From positions 186,001-250,000 of the forward strand of contig NZ_CP083950.1 of NCBI RefSeq assembly GCF_006439395.2: a stretch of DNA of 64,000 bases, in the 5' to 3' direction. This DNA is from Mesorhizobium sp. B4-1-4. GTDB lineage: Bacteria; Pseudomonadota; Alphaproteobacteria; Rhizobiales; Rhizobiaceae. The notes below the pieces were generated by a model. That model ran no database searches. It was given only the letters and a program-made list of their open reading frames with translations, and was not told where the DNA came from. Positions 8,346-16,524 of this stretch are shown here, in pieces. Both the position numbers and the translations under genes were made by a program. How positions within the stretch are numbered: position 1 is the stretch's first letter; every line of letters begins with the position of its first letter.

Positions 8346-9671
8346 TCAGCCTGCGAACGCCGGCAATGCTCGGTCGAAGGCGCGCAATATTTCGTCGATA
8401 TCCGCGTCCTCCATGACGGTGGAGAACGCCATCAGCCCGTTGCCTGCAATGATCACGCCTTGGTCGAACAATGCCTTGGCGAGAGCCGTAACCCGCGCGC
8501 CGCCATCTGCCGCGGCGAATGTGGAGCGGTAGTCGCTCAGCGGTGCGTCCGTCAGGTGGACACGGCGCAGCGAGCCCAGTCCTGTAACCTGTCCCTTGAT
8601 CCCATGCCGGGCGAAACAGGCGCGAACACCCTGGTCGAAGCGATCGCCGAGCGCCTCGAGCTTCTCGAATACAAGGGGTGTCAATTCTTCAAGAGCGGCT
8701 ATCCCGGCCGACATCGACATGGGATTGGCGCTGAAGGTGCCGCCATGCGGCACCGCGGGCTGGCCCTTGCTCGGATCGAACACCGACATCACTTCCGCAC
8801 GGCCGCCGATGGCGCCGATCGCGAAGCCGCCGCCGATAATCTTGCCGAGCGTGGTAAAGTCCGGGTCGATGTCGAAACGGCCCTGTGCGCCATTGTAGCC
8901 AAGGCGAAACGTGATCACCTCGTCGAGGATCAGCAGGGCCCCGAGTTCGCGCGTGACGCGGCGCAGCATCGCCAAGTACTCGGGCTTTGCCGGGACGAGA
9001 CCGGCGCGGTTGGGCATGACATCAACGAGCACGGCTGCAAGGCTGTTGCCGCTGGCGCGCAGAATGGCCTCCGCGACTGGGGTGTTGTTGAAGGGGATGA
9101 CGACGACATCGTCGAGCACCCCCTGGGGTGTCCCTTTGGCGGTCGGCACAGATCCCGGCCTCTCGATATCGCCCCAGGTAGCGGGACTGGCGTCCTGACT
9201 TGTCTCGGCGGGGTCGTAGGTCCCGTGGTAGGCGCCCTCGCATTTCGCAATCTTCGGCCTGCCGGTATAGGCGCGAGCGGCCTTGATCGCATTCATCACT
9301 GCTTCCGTGCCGGAATTTGTGTAGCGAAGCCGCTCGACGGACGGCAGGCGATCGCACAGTATTTCCGACAGCCGGATTTCGCTCTCGGTAGGCATGCCGA
9401 AACACGTTCCGGCTTCGAGCTGCCGTGTGGCTGCCTCAAGGATCTGGCGGTTGCCATAGCCATGAATCAGGGAGGTGAAGTTTCCCAGGGCATCGATCCG
9501 GACATGGCAATCGACGTCGGTGATCCGGCAGCCATCGCCGCGCCAGGCATAGATCTGATGCGGTTTGCGATAAACGGTCGTACGGGTGTTTCCGCCAGGC
9601 ATGACCTCGCGGGCGCGGGCATAGAGCTTTTCGGAATTTGGTGTCGCTGGTGCTGACATGAGAATGCTCAT
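8346..9671 (-). CDS. Class III aminotransferase, glutamate-1-semialdehyde aminomutase-like
   Basis: A 441-residue PLP enzyme close to glutamate-1-semialdehyde aminomutases. Motifs include the opening REVMPGGNTR, RLRYTNSGTEAVMNAIKAAR (phosphate binding), LILDEVITFR (Asp and Glu near the cofactor) and TLGKIIGGG with the PLP lysine at about residue 277. It is unlikely to be the haem-biosynthetic hemL, because it sits in a catabolic operon between the flavoprotein and RidA; an aminotransferase or aminomutase acting on an amino acid or amino-aldehyde is more likely. A second start at 9659 (MSAPATP) is possible. Confidence 0.85.
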   Translation of the reverse strand: MSILMSAPATPNSEKLYARAREVMPGGNTRTTVYRKPHQIYAWRGDGCRITDVDCHVRIDALGNFTSLIHGYGNRQILEAATRQLEAGTCFGMPTESEIRLSEILCDRLPSVERLRYTNSGTEAVMNAIKAARAYTGRPKIAKCEGAYHGTYDPAETSQDASPATWGDIERPGSVPTAKGTPQGVLDDVVVIPFNNTPVAEAILRASGNSLAAVLVDVMPNRAGLVPAKPEYLAMLRRVTRELGALLILDEVITFRLGYNGAQGRFDIDPDFTTLGKIIGGGFAIGAIGGRAEVMSVFDPSKGQPAVPHGGTFSANPMSMSAGIAALEELTPLVFEKLEALGDRFDQGVRACFARHGIKGQVTGLGSLRRVHLTDAPLSDYRSTFAAADGGARVTALAKALFDQGVIIAGNGLMAFSTVMEDADIDEILRAFDRALPAFAG

Positions 9672-9680
9672 CGCTTGGTT

Positions 9681-11726
9681 CTAGGTGGCAAGGTGTATCC
9701 GCTCACGACGCAATGTCGGGTTGCCGCTCTCGAATTCCTGAGCAAAACGGTGGCCCGAGTATACGGCGGCATAAATGGCAGCGGGCGCTTCGCAATCCCC
9801 AATGCGCGAGACGCGGCGCAGGCGGCCTGCATTGCCCTGATCAAGACGCGTGGTCAGTGCTTCAAACAGTTCGTTGCGAGGCAGCCGAGCCGTGACGAGG
9901 ACAAGGGCGTCGGCCTCTCGGTGCGCCGTGGCCCCGGTTCGCACATCGACGAAGAGCGCCAGGCTGTCTCGGGTGCCGGCCAGCGCCATATGCGTAACCA
10001 TCCCGACGCCGCGCTCATGGAGCCGCTTGGCCGTGCGGATGTTTTCAAGCGTGTTGATGGTGAAGGAGGAGATGTCGGCCGCTGGCGTGAGCAATGTGAC
10101 GTCGTTGCCGGCAAGCGCCAGCTTTTCGGCGATCACGGCGCCCATGTAGTAGTGGTCGTCGTCATAGACGATGACGCGGCCTGACGGGAGATTGCCGCGC
10201 ATGACGTCGTCGGGTGTGAACACGGGCAGGCTGGCCGACAGGGCAATCGGCTTGAACGCCGCACGTCCGATGCCATCCGCGCGCCATTGTGATCCTGTCG
10301 CCAGCACGACCTCGTCGGCATCGAATTCGAGAATTTCGGCCAGTCCGAGATCGCTTTCGAGATAGACGCCGACATTCGGGAGCTTGTCGATCTGTGTGAT
10401 GCGCCAGTCTCGAACCCTCAGCCATTCACGCAGGCCCGGCAGCTCGCCTTCAAGGGTCACGCGGCCACCGAGACGGCTCCGCCGCTCAGCCAAGGTAACC
10501 TCGTAGCCGCGCTGCCCGAGGGCCCGGGCGCATTCGAGGCCCGCCGGTCCACCGCCGACCACGAGGACGGTCGCATCGCTCGATTTGGCGGAAATTCGTT
10601 CGGGGTGCCAGCCGCGCCGCGATTCCTCGCCCATGGTCGGATTCTGCGTGCAGCGCAGGTTCGTCATGGCAAAGTGGCTCGACACGCAGATGTTGCAGCC
10701 GATGCACTCGCGGATGTCTTCGTAGCGACCCTCCTCGATCTTCTTCGGCAGGAAGGGATCGGCGATGGACGGGCGCGCGGCGCCAATCATGTCAAGCACG
10801 CCGCGACGGATCAGGCCCGCCATCGTGTCAGGCGAGGTGAAGCGCCCTACACCCACGACCGGCTTGGTGGTGACGCCCTTGATCCCGGTCATGAACGGCT
10901 CGTGGTCGTTCTCTGATGCGAAGCGCGAGGTTGGCGAATCGTCGGCCCAGGTTCCCACCACGAGATCCCACAGGTCCGGCAGTTCGGCGAGCAAACTGAT
11001 CGCCTCGATCCCTTCCTCCGCGACGCGAAGGCCCTCGGGGCCAAACAGCTCATCAATGATCAGACGCACGCTGACCGCGCAGGCATCGCCGCCCCCCTCT
11101 CGCGTCGCCTCGATCAATTCCTTCAGCAAGCGGACCCGGTTCTTCAGCGAGCCACCATATTCGTCGGTTCGTTGATTGCGGGGCGAGATGAATTGGAAGG
11201 CGATAGTGGAGAAATTGCCGTCGACATTGAGGATATCGAAGCCGGCCTTGCGCGCACGCTGCGCCGCCGCCTTCCACCAGCCCAGCAACGTCTTGATGTC
11301 GGACTTGTCCATGGCGCGAACCTGGACTGGATGGTGTCCGCTGACGGGTCGGTCCATCGGGCCGAGCGGCACCTCGCGGGTCATGCGATTGGCGTTGTAG
11401 TAAGCGGGATAGGCAAGTTGCACGCCGGCGAGCGAGCCGTGCTCGTGGACCGCTTCGACCATTAGGGCGAGTGGCGGAATGTCGCCGTCATCCCACAGCA
11501 TCTGCAGAACCTCCGGCATCAGGTCGCCGGAGGGATGAACCGAGCAATGCTCGGTGTTGACCACCGCCCATCCGCCTTCGGCCTTGATGCCGCGCATCGC
11601 GGCATGGGCCTGCGGTCGCAGATTGCCCATGCCGTTGCAGTGAGGTGTCTGGTAGAACCGGTTGCGGGCGACAACGGGTCCGATCTGCACCGGCTCGAAC
11701 AGGATATCGAAGCGTGGATCCCGCAT
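9681..11726 (-). CDS. Trimethylamine/dimethylamine dehydrogenase-like Fe-S flavoprotein (amine demethylase)
   Basis: A 681-residue protein with the full TMADH layout: an N-terminal FMN TIM barrel, a [4Fe-4S] site and a C-terminal NAD/FAD-like domain (VLVVGGGPAGLECAR). The cysteine that links to FMN in TMADH aligns as C30 (NRFYQTPHC). The cluster motif CIGCNIC followed 12 residues later by C is intact, as is ARPSIADPFLP. Two aromatic substrate-cage residues are changed: the Tyr60 position is His (NTEHCS) and the Trp355 position is His (CVSSH). The substrate is therefore probably not trimethylamine; a secondary or tertiary N-methyl compound, as for N-methylproline demethylases, is possible. It lies between ALDH and the aminotransferase. 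Confidence 0.88.
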   Translation of the reverse strand: MRDPRFDILFEPVQIGPVVARNRFYQTPHCNGMGNLRPQAHAAMRGIKAEGGWAVVNTEHCSVHPSGDLMPEVLQMLWDDGDIPPLALMVEAVHEHGSLAGVQLAYPAYYNANRMTREVPLGPMDRPVSGHHPVQVRAMDKSDIKTLLGWWKAAAQRARKAGFDILNVDGNFSTIAFQFISPRNQRTDEYGGSLKNRVRLLKELIEATREGGGDACAVSVRLIIDELFGPEGLRVAEEGIEAISLLAELPDLWDLVVGTWADDSPTSRFASENDHEPFMTGIKGVTTKPVVGVGRFTSPDTMAGLIRRGVLDMIGAARPSIADPFLPKKIEEGRYEDIRECIGCNICVSSHFAMTNLRCTQNPTMGEESRRGWHPERISAKSSDATVLVVGGGPAGLECARALGQRGYEVTLAERRSRLGGRVTLEGELPGLREWLRVRDWRITQIDKLPNVGVYLESDLGLAEILEFDADEVVLATGSQWRADGIGRAAFKPIALSASLPVFTPDDVMRGNLPSGRVIVYDDDHYYMGAVIAEKLALAGNDVTLLTPAADISSFTINTLENIRTAKRLHERGVGMVTHMALAGTRDSLALFVDVRTGATAHREADALVLVTARLPRNELFEALTTRLDQGNAGRLRRVSRIGDCEAPAAIYAAVYSGHRFAQEFESGNPTLRRERIHLAT

Positions 11727-11799
11727 GTATGGCTCTTTCTGTACCTCGCATCAAACAACGAGGAGGGCGCGCTTGGTCAATGGAGGAACAGGACGATCG

Positions 11800-13290
11800 C
11801 TACGCGCGGATCTTGATCCAGGTCGCCTTGAGCTCGGTGTACTTGTCGATCGCGTGCAAGGATTTGTCCCGTCCGAAGCCTGACTGCTTGTAGCCGCCAA
11901 AAGGCATGGTGATGTTGCTCTCGTCGAAATTGTTGACCCAGACCGAGCCCGCCCGCAGCCGGCGGGCGGTGGACAGCGCGACGTCGATGTTGTCGGTCCA
12001 CACCGCGGCGGCGAGGCCGTAGATGGTGTCGTTGGCGAGCGCGATCGCCTCCTCCGCGCCCCTGAAGGAGATGGTTGCCAGGACGGGACCGAAGATCTCC
12101 TCCTGCGCAATTCGCATCTTGTTGCTGACATTGTCGAAGACGGTCGGCTCGATATAGTAGCCGCCGGTCTCGCTGAGGACACGCTTGCCGCCGGACTTGA
12201 GCTCGGCGCCTTCCTTGGCGCCGATATCGATGTAGTCGAGCACACGGTCCATCTGCACCTGGCTAACCATGGCGCCCAGCTTCGTGGCGGCATCAAGGGG
12301 ATCGCCAACGGTAAGCGTTTTCCCAACAGCGATAACCTTCTCAAGAAACGCATCCTTGATCTTGGCGTCGACCAGCAGGCGCGAGCCGGCGTTGCAGACT
12401 TCACCCTGGTTGAAAAAGATGCCATAGGCCGCCGCCGTCGCGGCTTCATCGAGGTTGCCACAATCAGCCATGACGATATGCGGGGTCTTGCCGCCGCATT
12501 CGAGCGCAACGCGTTTCATGTTGGACTGGGCAGAATAGCTCATGAAGAGCTTGCCGACTTCAGTCGAGCCCGTGAACGTCACCGCGTCGACATCCATATG
12601 CAAGCCAAGCGCCTTGCCCGCGGTTTCGCCAAGTCCGGTGACCACGTTGAACACGCCATCCGGAATGCCGGCTTCCGCCGCGAGCTCCGCAAGACGAATG
12701 GCGGAAAGCGGCGACTGCTCGGCTGGCTTGAGGATGACTGAATTGCCCGCCGCGAGTGCCGGTCCGAGTTTCCAGCATGCCATCAGCAATGGAAAATTCC
12801 ATGGAACGACCGCTGCCACGACGCCTACCGGCTCGCGCGTGATCATGCCCAATGCACCGCTGCCGGTCGGAGCGATCTCGTCATAGATCTTGTCGATCGC
12901 CTCGGCGTACCAGGCGATCGTATTGGCCGATCCCGGGACGTCGATGGACCGTGCGTCGGAGATCGGCTTGCCCACGTTCAAGGTCTCAAGCAATGCCAGT
13001 TCATCACCGTGCTGATGCATAAGGTCGGCGAAACGCTGCAGCACTTTCTTGCGTTCGCTCGGCGAGCGCCGTGACCAGGAACCAGAGTCGAAAGCCCTCC
13101 GCGCGGAGTGTACCGCCAAGTCGACATCCGCCGCGTCGCAAGACGCGACTTGGGTAAGCGTTGTCCCGTTGGCGGGGTTGATCGCGCCGAACACGCCACC
13201 GGACATAGCGTCGACGAACCTGCCGTCTATGAACGATTGTCCGCGCAGGGTGAGGTTCGAGGCGGCCCGCCGCCATTCGATCGCAGTCAT
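11800..13290 (-). CDS. Aldehyde dehydrogenase (PuuC-like)
   Basis: A 496-residue NAD(P)-dependent aldehyde dehydrogenase. It has VPWNFPLLMACWKLGPAL, the catalytic glutamate in ALECGGKTP, the catalytic cysteine in NQGEVCNAGSR, and the ending PFGGYKQSGFGRDKSLHA seen in gamma-glutamyl-aminobutyraldehyde and betaine-aldehyde dehydrogenases. It is the first gene of the minus-strand operon running to 7033 and would oxidise the aldehyde released by the amine dehydrogenase or aminotransferase. It is a clear paralogue of the gene at 27199-28686. Confidence 0.93.
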   Translation of the reverse strand: MTAIEWRRAASNLTLRGQSFIDGRFVDAMSGGVFGAINPANGTTLTQVASCDAADVDLAVHSARRAFDSGSWSRRSPSERKKVLQRFADLMHQHGDELALLETLNVGKPISDARSIDVPGSANTIAWYAEAIDKIYDEIAPTGSGALGMITREPVGVVAAVVPWNFPLLMACWKLGPALAAGNSVILKPAEQSPLSAIRLAELAAEAGIPDGVFNVVTGLGETAGKALGLHMDVDAVTFTGSTEVGKLFMSYSAQSNMKRVALECGGKTPHIVMADCGNLDEAATAAAYGIFFNQGEVCNAGSRLLVDAKIKDAFLEKVIAVGKTLTVGDPLDAATKLGAMVSQVQMDRVLDYIDIGAKEGAELKSGGKRVLSETGGYYIEPTVFDNVSNKMRIAQEEIFGPVLATISFRGAEEAIALANDTIYGLAAAVWTDNIDVALSTARRLRAGSVWVNNFDESNITMPFGGYKQSGFGRDKSLHAIDKYTELKATWIKIRA

Positions 13291-13298
13291 CTAATTGC

Positions 13299-13339
13299 CT
13301 TTCTCGATAATCGGTACAACGCATCAATTTACGAGAAAG
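13299..13339. promoter_or_regulatory. Inverted repeat CTTTCTCG-N25-CGAGAAAG upstream of the ALDH operon
   Basis: Perfect 8-bp arms (13299-13306 and 13332-13339) lie 9-49 bp upstream of the aldehyde dehydrogenase start. The position suits an operator or activator site. The IclR protein at 13540-14346 is the nearest candidate to bind it, but that link is a guess. Confidence 0.35.
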
Positions 13340-13539
13340 TAGATCGAGGACGCGTTTCGTGTCAATATAAAATCGGCTTCTCGGTCGATTTTCGCATTGA
13401 AAAGGCAAAGGGCGGGAGGGTTCTATTTAAAAAAGTACTAGGAAGGTCTCGCACCAACGAGCGTCATTCGGTCTTATTAACGCCAAATAGCGCGCCATGG
13501 ACATTCCAGGCGCTTCGAAACGGATATATTACTTTCCGG

Positions 13540-14346
13540 TCAGGTGCTGGATTTCACGGTCAGCTGGAATTGCTTTTCAAGTATCTTGGAAAGTTTCTCC
13601 GCGGTTCGCTTTATGAGCGAGACGTTAAGGTCTCGATTGGCCTCCAGGATTCCATGGATCGTGCCCGTCACGCAGAGGCTGTGCAGCGTACGCTGGCCCT
13701 CAATCCTGATCGGGGCGGCGATCCCGGCAAATCCGTCCACATCCTCCCCGATGCAATATGCCACGCCAGTTTTGCGCACGGCTTCCAACTCGTCCAAAAG
13801 CAGGCTGAAGTCGGTTTTTGTGGCTGCGGTGAACCGCTTCAACGGCCTGTCAAGCACGGAAGCGATAAAGTCGGGGTCCTGAAAGGCGAGGATCGCTTTG
13901 GCGGAGGCGCCGGCATGGGCCGGGATTTCAAGGCCTGGAACGATGTAGGCCCTGACCAGATTGCCAGGCGAGACCATGTCAACGCTGCGGACGCTGTCGC
14001 CGGAAAGTCGCGCGATGAAGCAGGCTTGCCCCGTTTGTTCCGACAGTTCCTGGAGCGTAGGCCGCGCGACGACCTTGAGCCATTCGTCGCTGACGCCAGA
14101 AAAGAGCAACCTTTCCAGCCGTCGTCCGAGCTTGAAGGTGGCCGTCTTTGGGCCGCTTTGCTCGATCAACTCAACATCGGCCAGACTCTTCATCAGCCTA
14201 TAGGCCGACGCTTTAGGCAGATCGAGCATCTCGCCTACCGTCGTCCCCGAGATGCCGTCTGGAAAGCCGGCCACGATCTCGAGAATACGGACATAGCGTT
14301 CCAACGGCTTTTCTGTGGCTGTCTTGCCCGATGTGCTCTTGTCCAT
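13540..14346 (-). CDS. IclR-family transcriptional regulator
   Basis: 268 residues. The N-terminal winged helix (VRILEIVAGFPDGISGTT, then LDLPKASAYRLMKSLADV) is followed by the IclR effector domain, with ELSEQTGQACFIARLSGD and the later CIGEDVDGFAGIAAPI. It is the last gene of the minus-strand operon that starts with the polyamine-type importer, and it lies just upstream of the ALDH operon. It probably senses the imported amine or a breakdown product and controls one or both operons. Confidence 0.9.
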   Translation of the reverse strand: MDKSTSGKTATEKPLERYVRILEIVAGFPDGISGTTVGEMLDLPKASAYRLMKSLADVELIEQSGPKTATFKLGRRLERLLFSGVSDEWLKVVARPTLQELSEQTGQACFIARLSGDSVRSVDMVSPGNLVRAYIVPGLEIPAHAGASAKAILAFQDPDFIASVLDRPLKRFTAATKTDFSLLLDELEAVRKTGVAYCIGEDVDGFAGIAAPIRIEGQRTLHSLCVTGTIHGILEANRDLNVSLIKRTAEKLSKILEKQFQLTVKSST

Positions 14347-14358
14347 GATGTCAGCGCT

Positions 14359-15720
14359 CTAGCCCTTTGCGATTCGATCATCATGCCAGTCGAAATAGCG
14401 CATAGCCAAGGGCACGAACCACGGAGAGCCGCCGTAGAACGGGGCCGTGGGGAATTTTTCGACGTCGAAGACGGACGACGGGTCTCCTCGTTCAAGAATT
14501 CTGGCTGCAAGTTTCTCCCCGAAATGTGTTCCGAGCGGAATGCCGGCGAAGTTGTAGCCGAGAGCGAAATGCACGCCGTCCTTCGTGCCGATATGGGGCA
14601 TGAAATCAAAAGTTCCAGCGCAGTGCCCAGTCCAGGCACGACTGATCCGCACGCCCATGAGATCGGGCAGAATTCTCACCAGGCGATCACGGAGCGCTCC
14701 GGCGAGGGGTGTCGCCGTCGGGCTCGCGGTGCCGGTCATGCCGCCGAAGAGAAGGCGGCTCGAATCGGGCGCCGGACGCAGGAAATCGATGTTCATCTTG
14801 GTATCGAGATAGGTGCGGCGGCGCGGTATGACCCTGTCGATCGTTTCCGGCGGCAACAGTTCGGTTGCAATCAGAAAGCCGCGGAATGGAATGACCCGCC
14901 TTGCAAGCCATTTGAGGTCGCGGCTCGTATAGCCATTGGTGGCGATAATGACATGACGGGCGGCAATGTCGCCTCTCGACGTTCGAACGGTCTTCCCACG
15001 CACATCATGATCGACGCCCGCGACATTCGTGAGGGGGTACAGCCTGACGCCGGCATCGAGCGCCTTGCCGACGAGGCCGGCGTGATAAAGCCCGGGATGA
15101 ATCGAGCCGAGATCTGGAATGACCGCACCGCCATGGTAGCCCTCGGAGGCGATTTCCGTTCGAACTTCATGTTTCTCGACCACGGAATAGTCAAAACCGA
15201 CGGCTTGTCGGGTCTGTTCGAGCTCCGCAACCAAGGCACGAAAATGTGCGTTCGAATTGGCGGCAATGAAGCGCCCGCAAGTTTGGTAGTGGCATTCGAT
15301 CTGCTCGCGCTCGACAAGCGCCTGGACGCCACGGAGAGCGGCATCAAGCTCCCGATAGACCCGCACCGCGTGGTCGCGCCCGGACTTTGCCGCCAGCCAT
15401 TCAACGGACCGCTTGAGCGTGCGACCAACGAAACCGGCATTGCGGCGCGCAGCGCCCTCGCCAATCCTCTGCGCGTCGAGAACGGCAACGTCACAACCCG
15501 CCCGGGCCAGATGCAGCCCGGCGACCAGACCCGTGATGCCGCTGCCAACGACGACGACATCCGCTCCGCCGTCAAGCCTGGCCGGTGCCATGTTCTCGCC
15601 GGCAGAGGCCAGCGGCGCCGCCGACCACCAATAAGGCTCCTCGAGATAATCGTCGGCGAACAATCCGGCTTGCGCCGTGCCGGTCGTCCCAGTGTCTTGC
15701 GACATGATGTGCAGCATCAC
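14359..15720 (-). CDS. FAD-dependent amine oxidoreductase (DAO family, PuuB/OrdL-like)
   Basis: 453 residues. The FAD-binding dinucleotide fold reads ADVVVVGSGITGLVAGLHL at about residue 53, followed by the acidic strand end VAVLDAQRIGEGAA. Further motifs are RHVIIATNGYT and the C-terminal ALGYNFAGIPLGTHFGEK. This matches gamma-glutamylputrescine oxidases and related amine oxidases of the DAO family. The stop of the permease gene is next to its start, so it belongs to the PotABCD-like operon and would oxidise the imported amine. The start may be the second or third Met (MSQDTG). Confidence 0.87.
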   Translation of the reverse strand: MMLHIMSQDTGTTGTAQAGLFADDYLEEPYWWSAAPLASAGENMAPARLDGGADVVVVGSGITGLVAGLHLARAGCDVAVLDAQRIGEGAARRNAGFVGRTLKRSVEWLAAKSGRDHAVRVYRELDAALRGVQALVEREQIECHYQTCGRFIAANSNAHFRALVAELEQTRQAVGFDYSVVEKHEVRTEIASEGYHGGAVIPDLGSIHPGLYHAGLVGKALDAGVRLYPLTNVAGVDHDVRGKTVRTSRGDIAARHVIIATNGYTSRDLKWLARRVIPFRGFLIATELLPPETIDRVIPRRRTYLDTKMNIDFLRPAPDSSRLLFGGMTGTASPTATPLAGALRDRLVRILPDLMGVRISRAWTGHCAGTFDFMPHIGTKDGVHFALGYNFAGIPLGTHFGEKLAARILERGDPSSVFDVEKFPTAPFYGGSPWFVPLAMRYFDWHDDRIAKG

Positions 15721-15721
15721 G

Positions 15722-16522
15722 TTACCTGTTCTTGTTGGCGTTGTAGGCTACAGCCATCAGGCAGCTTGTCAGTATGATCATCACCGCGGCCGCGGCGAGG
15801 ATCGTGGGATCGAGCTGTTCACGCAGTCCCGTGAACATCTGCTTTGGCAGCGTGCGCTGCTGTGGTCCGGCAATGAACAGGACCATCACCACTTCGTCGA
15901 ATGACGAGGCAAAGGCGAACACCGCCCCCGCGGCCACGCCTGGCGCGATGATTGGAAGCATCACCGTTCGAAATGCCGTCACGCGGCCGGCGCCCAGACC
16001 TGCCGCGGCCCGCATCAGATTGAAGTCGAAGCGTGTTAGCGTCGCCGTGACGGTGATGACAACGAAGGGCGATGCCAGAATGGTGTGGGCAATGACGACG
16101 CCGGCGTAGGAATAGTTGAGGCCGAGCGGCGAAAAGAAGATGAACAGGCCGAGACCCAGCACGACGACGGGAACGATCATGGGCGTGATCGCAAGCGCCA
16201 TCACGGTCGTCCGAAAGGGAAACCGTGGATTGACGAGGCCGATTGCCGCGAGCGTGCCCAAAGTGGTGGCAACGACGGTGGTCGAAATCGCAATCACCAG
16301 GCTGTTGATCATTGCCCCGGTCCACAGGGGCGAGGAAAAGAGCTGTGCGAACCAGCGGAGAGACACTGCACGGAATGGGTAGGTGAACCAGGGATCGGCA
16401 TTGAACGAAATCGGGAGAGCGACTGCCAGCGGGAGCACCAGCAGGAGAAGAGCGAGCCCCACAAACCCGTAAAGCGGTATGCGAATGTATGCGGGAAACT
16501 CGGTGTAGACGCGGTGGCTCAT
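15722..16522 (-). CDS. Spermidine/putrescine-type ABC transporter permease (PotC-like)
   Basis: 266 residues starting at the ATG at 16522 (MSHRVYTEF). There are about six transmembrane segments and a PotC-type EAA loop (LMRAAAGLGAGRVTAFRTV). The ending SFDEVVMVLFIAGPQQRTLPKQMF is typical of PotC proteins. The start is 3 bp after the PotB-like stop, so translation is probably coupled. It pairs with the 16525-17829 permease. Confidence 0.92.
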   Translation of the reverse strand: MSHRVYTEFPAYIRIPLYGFVGLALLLLVLPLAVALPISFNADPWFTYPFRAVSLRWFAQLFSSPLWTGAMINSLVIAISTTVVATTLGTLAAIGLVNPRFPFRTTVMALAITPMIVPVVVLGLGLFIFFSPLGLNYSYAGVVIAHTILASPFVVITVTATLTRFDFNLMRAAAGLGAGRVTAFRTVMLPIIAPGVAAGAVFAFASSFDEVVMVLFIAGPQQRTLPKQMFTGLREQLDPTILAAAAVMIILTSCLMAVAYNANKNR

Positions 16523-16524
16523 AG

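Noticed and set aside
8274..9656. 460-codon plus-strand open frame
   Set aside because: Antisense shadow of the GSA-aminotransferase-like gene, which has all its PLP motifs.
8346..9671. Calling this gene hemL (haem biosynthesis)
   Set aside because: Alphaproteobacteria normally make 5-aminolevulinate with HemA synthase, and the gene lies in an amine catabolic operon, so only the family is given.
13108..15777. 889-codon open frame on the plus strand
   Set aside because: It is antisense to three well-supported minus-strand genes (ALDH, IclR, amine oxidase) and is rich in Arg, Gly and Ala with no motif. This is a high-GC shadow.
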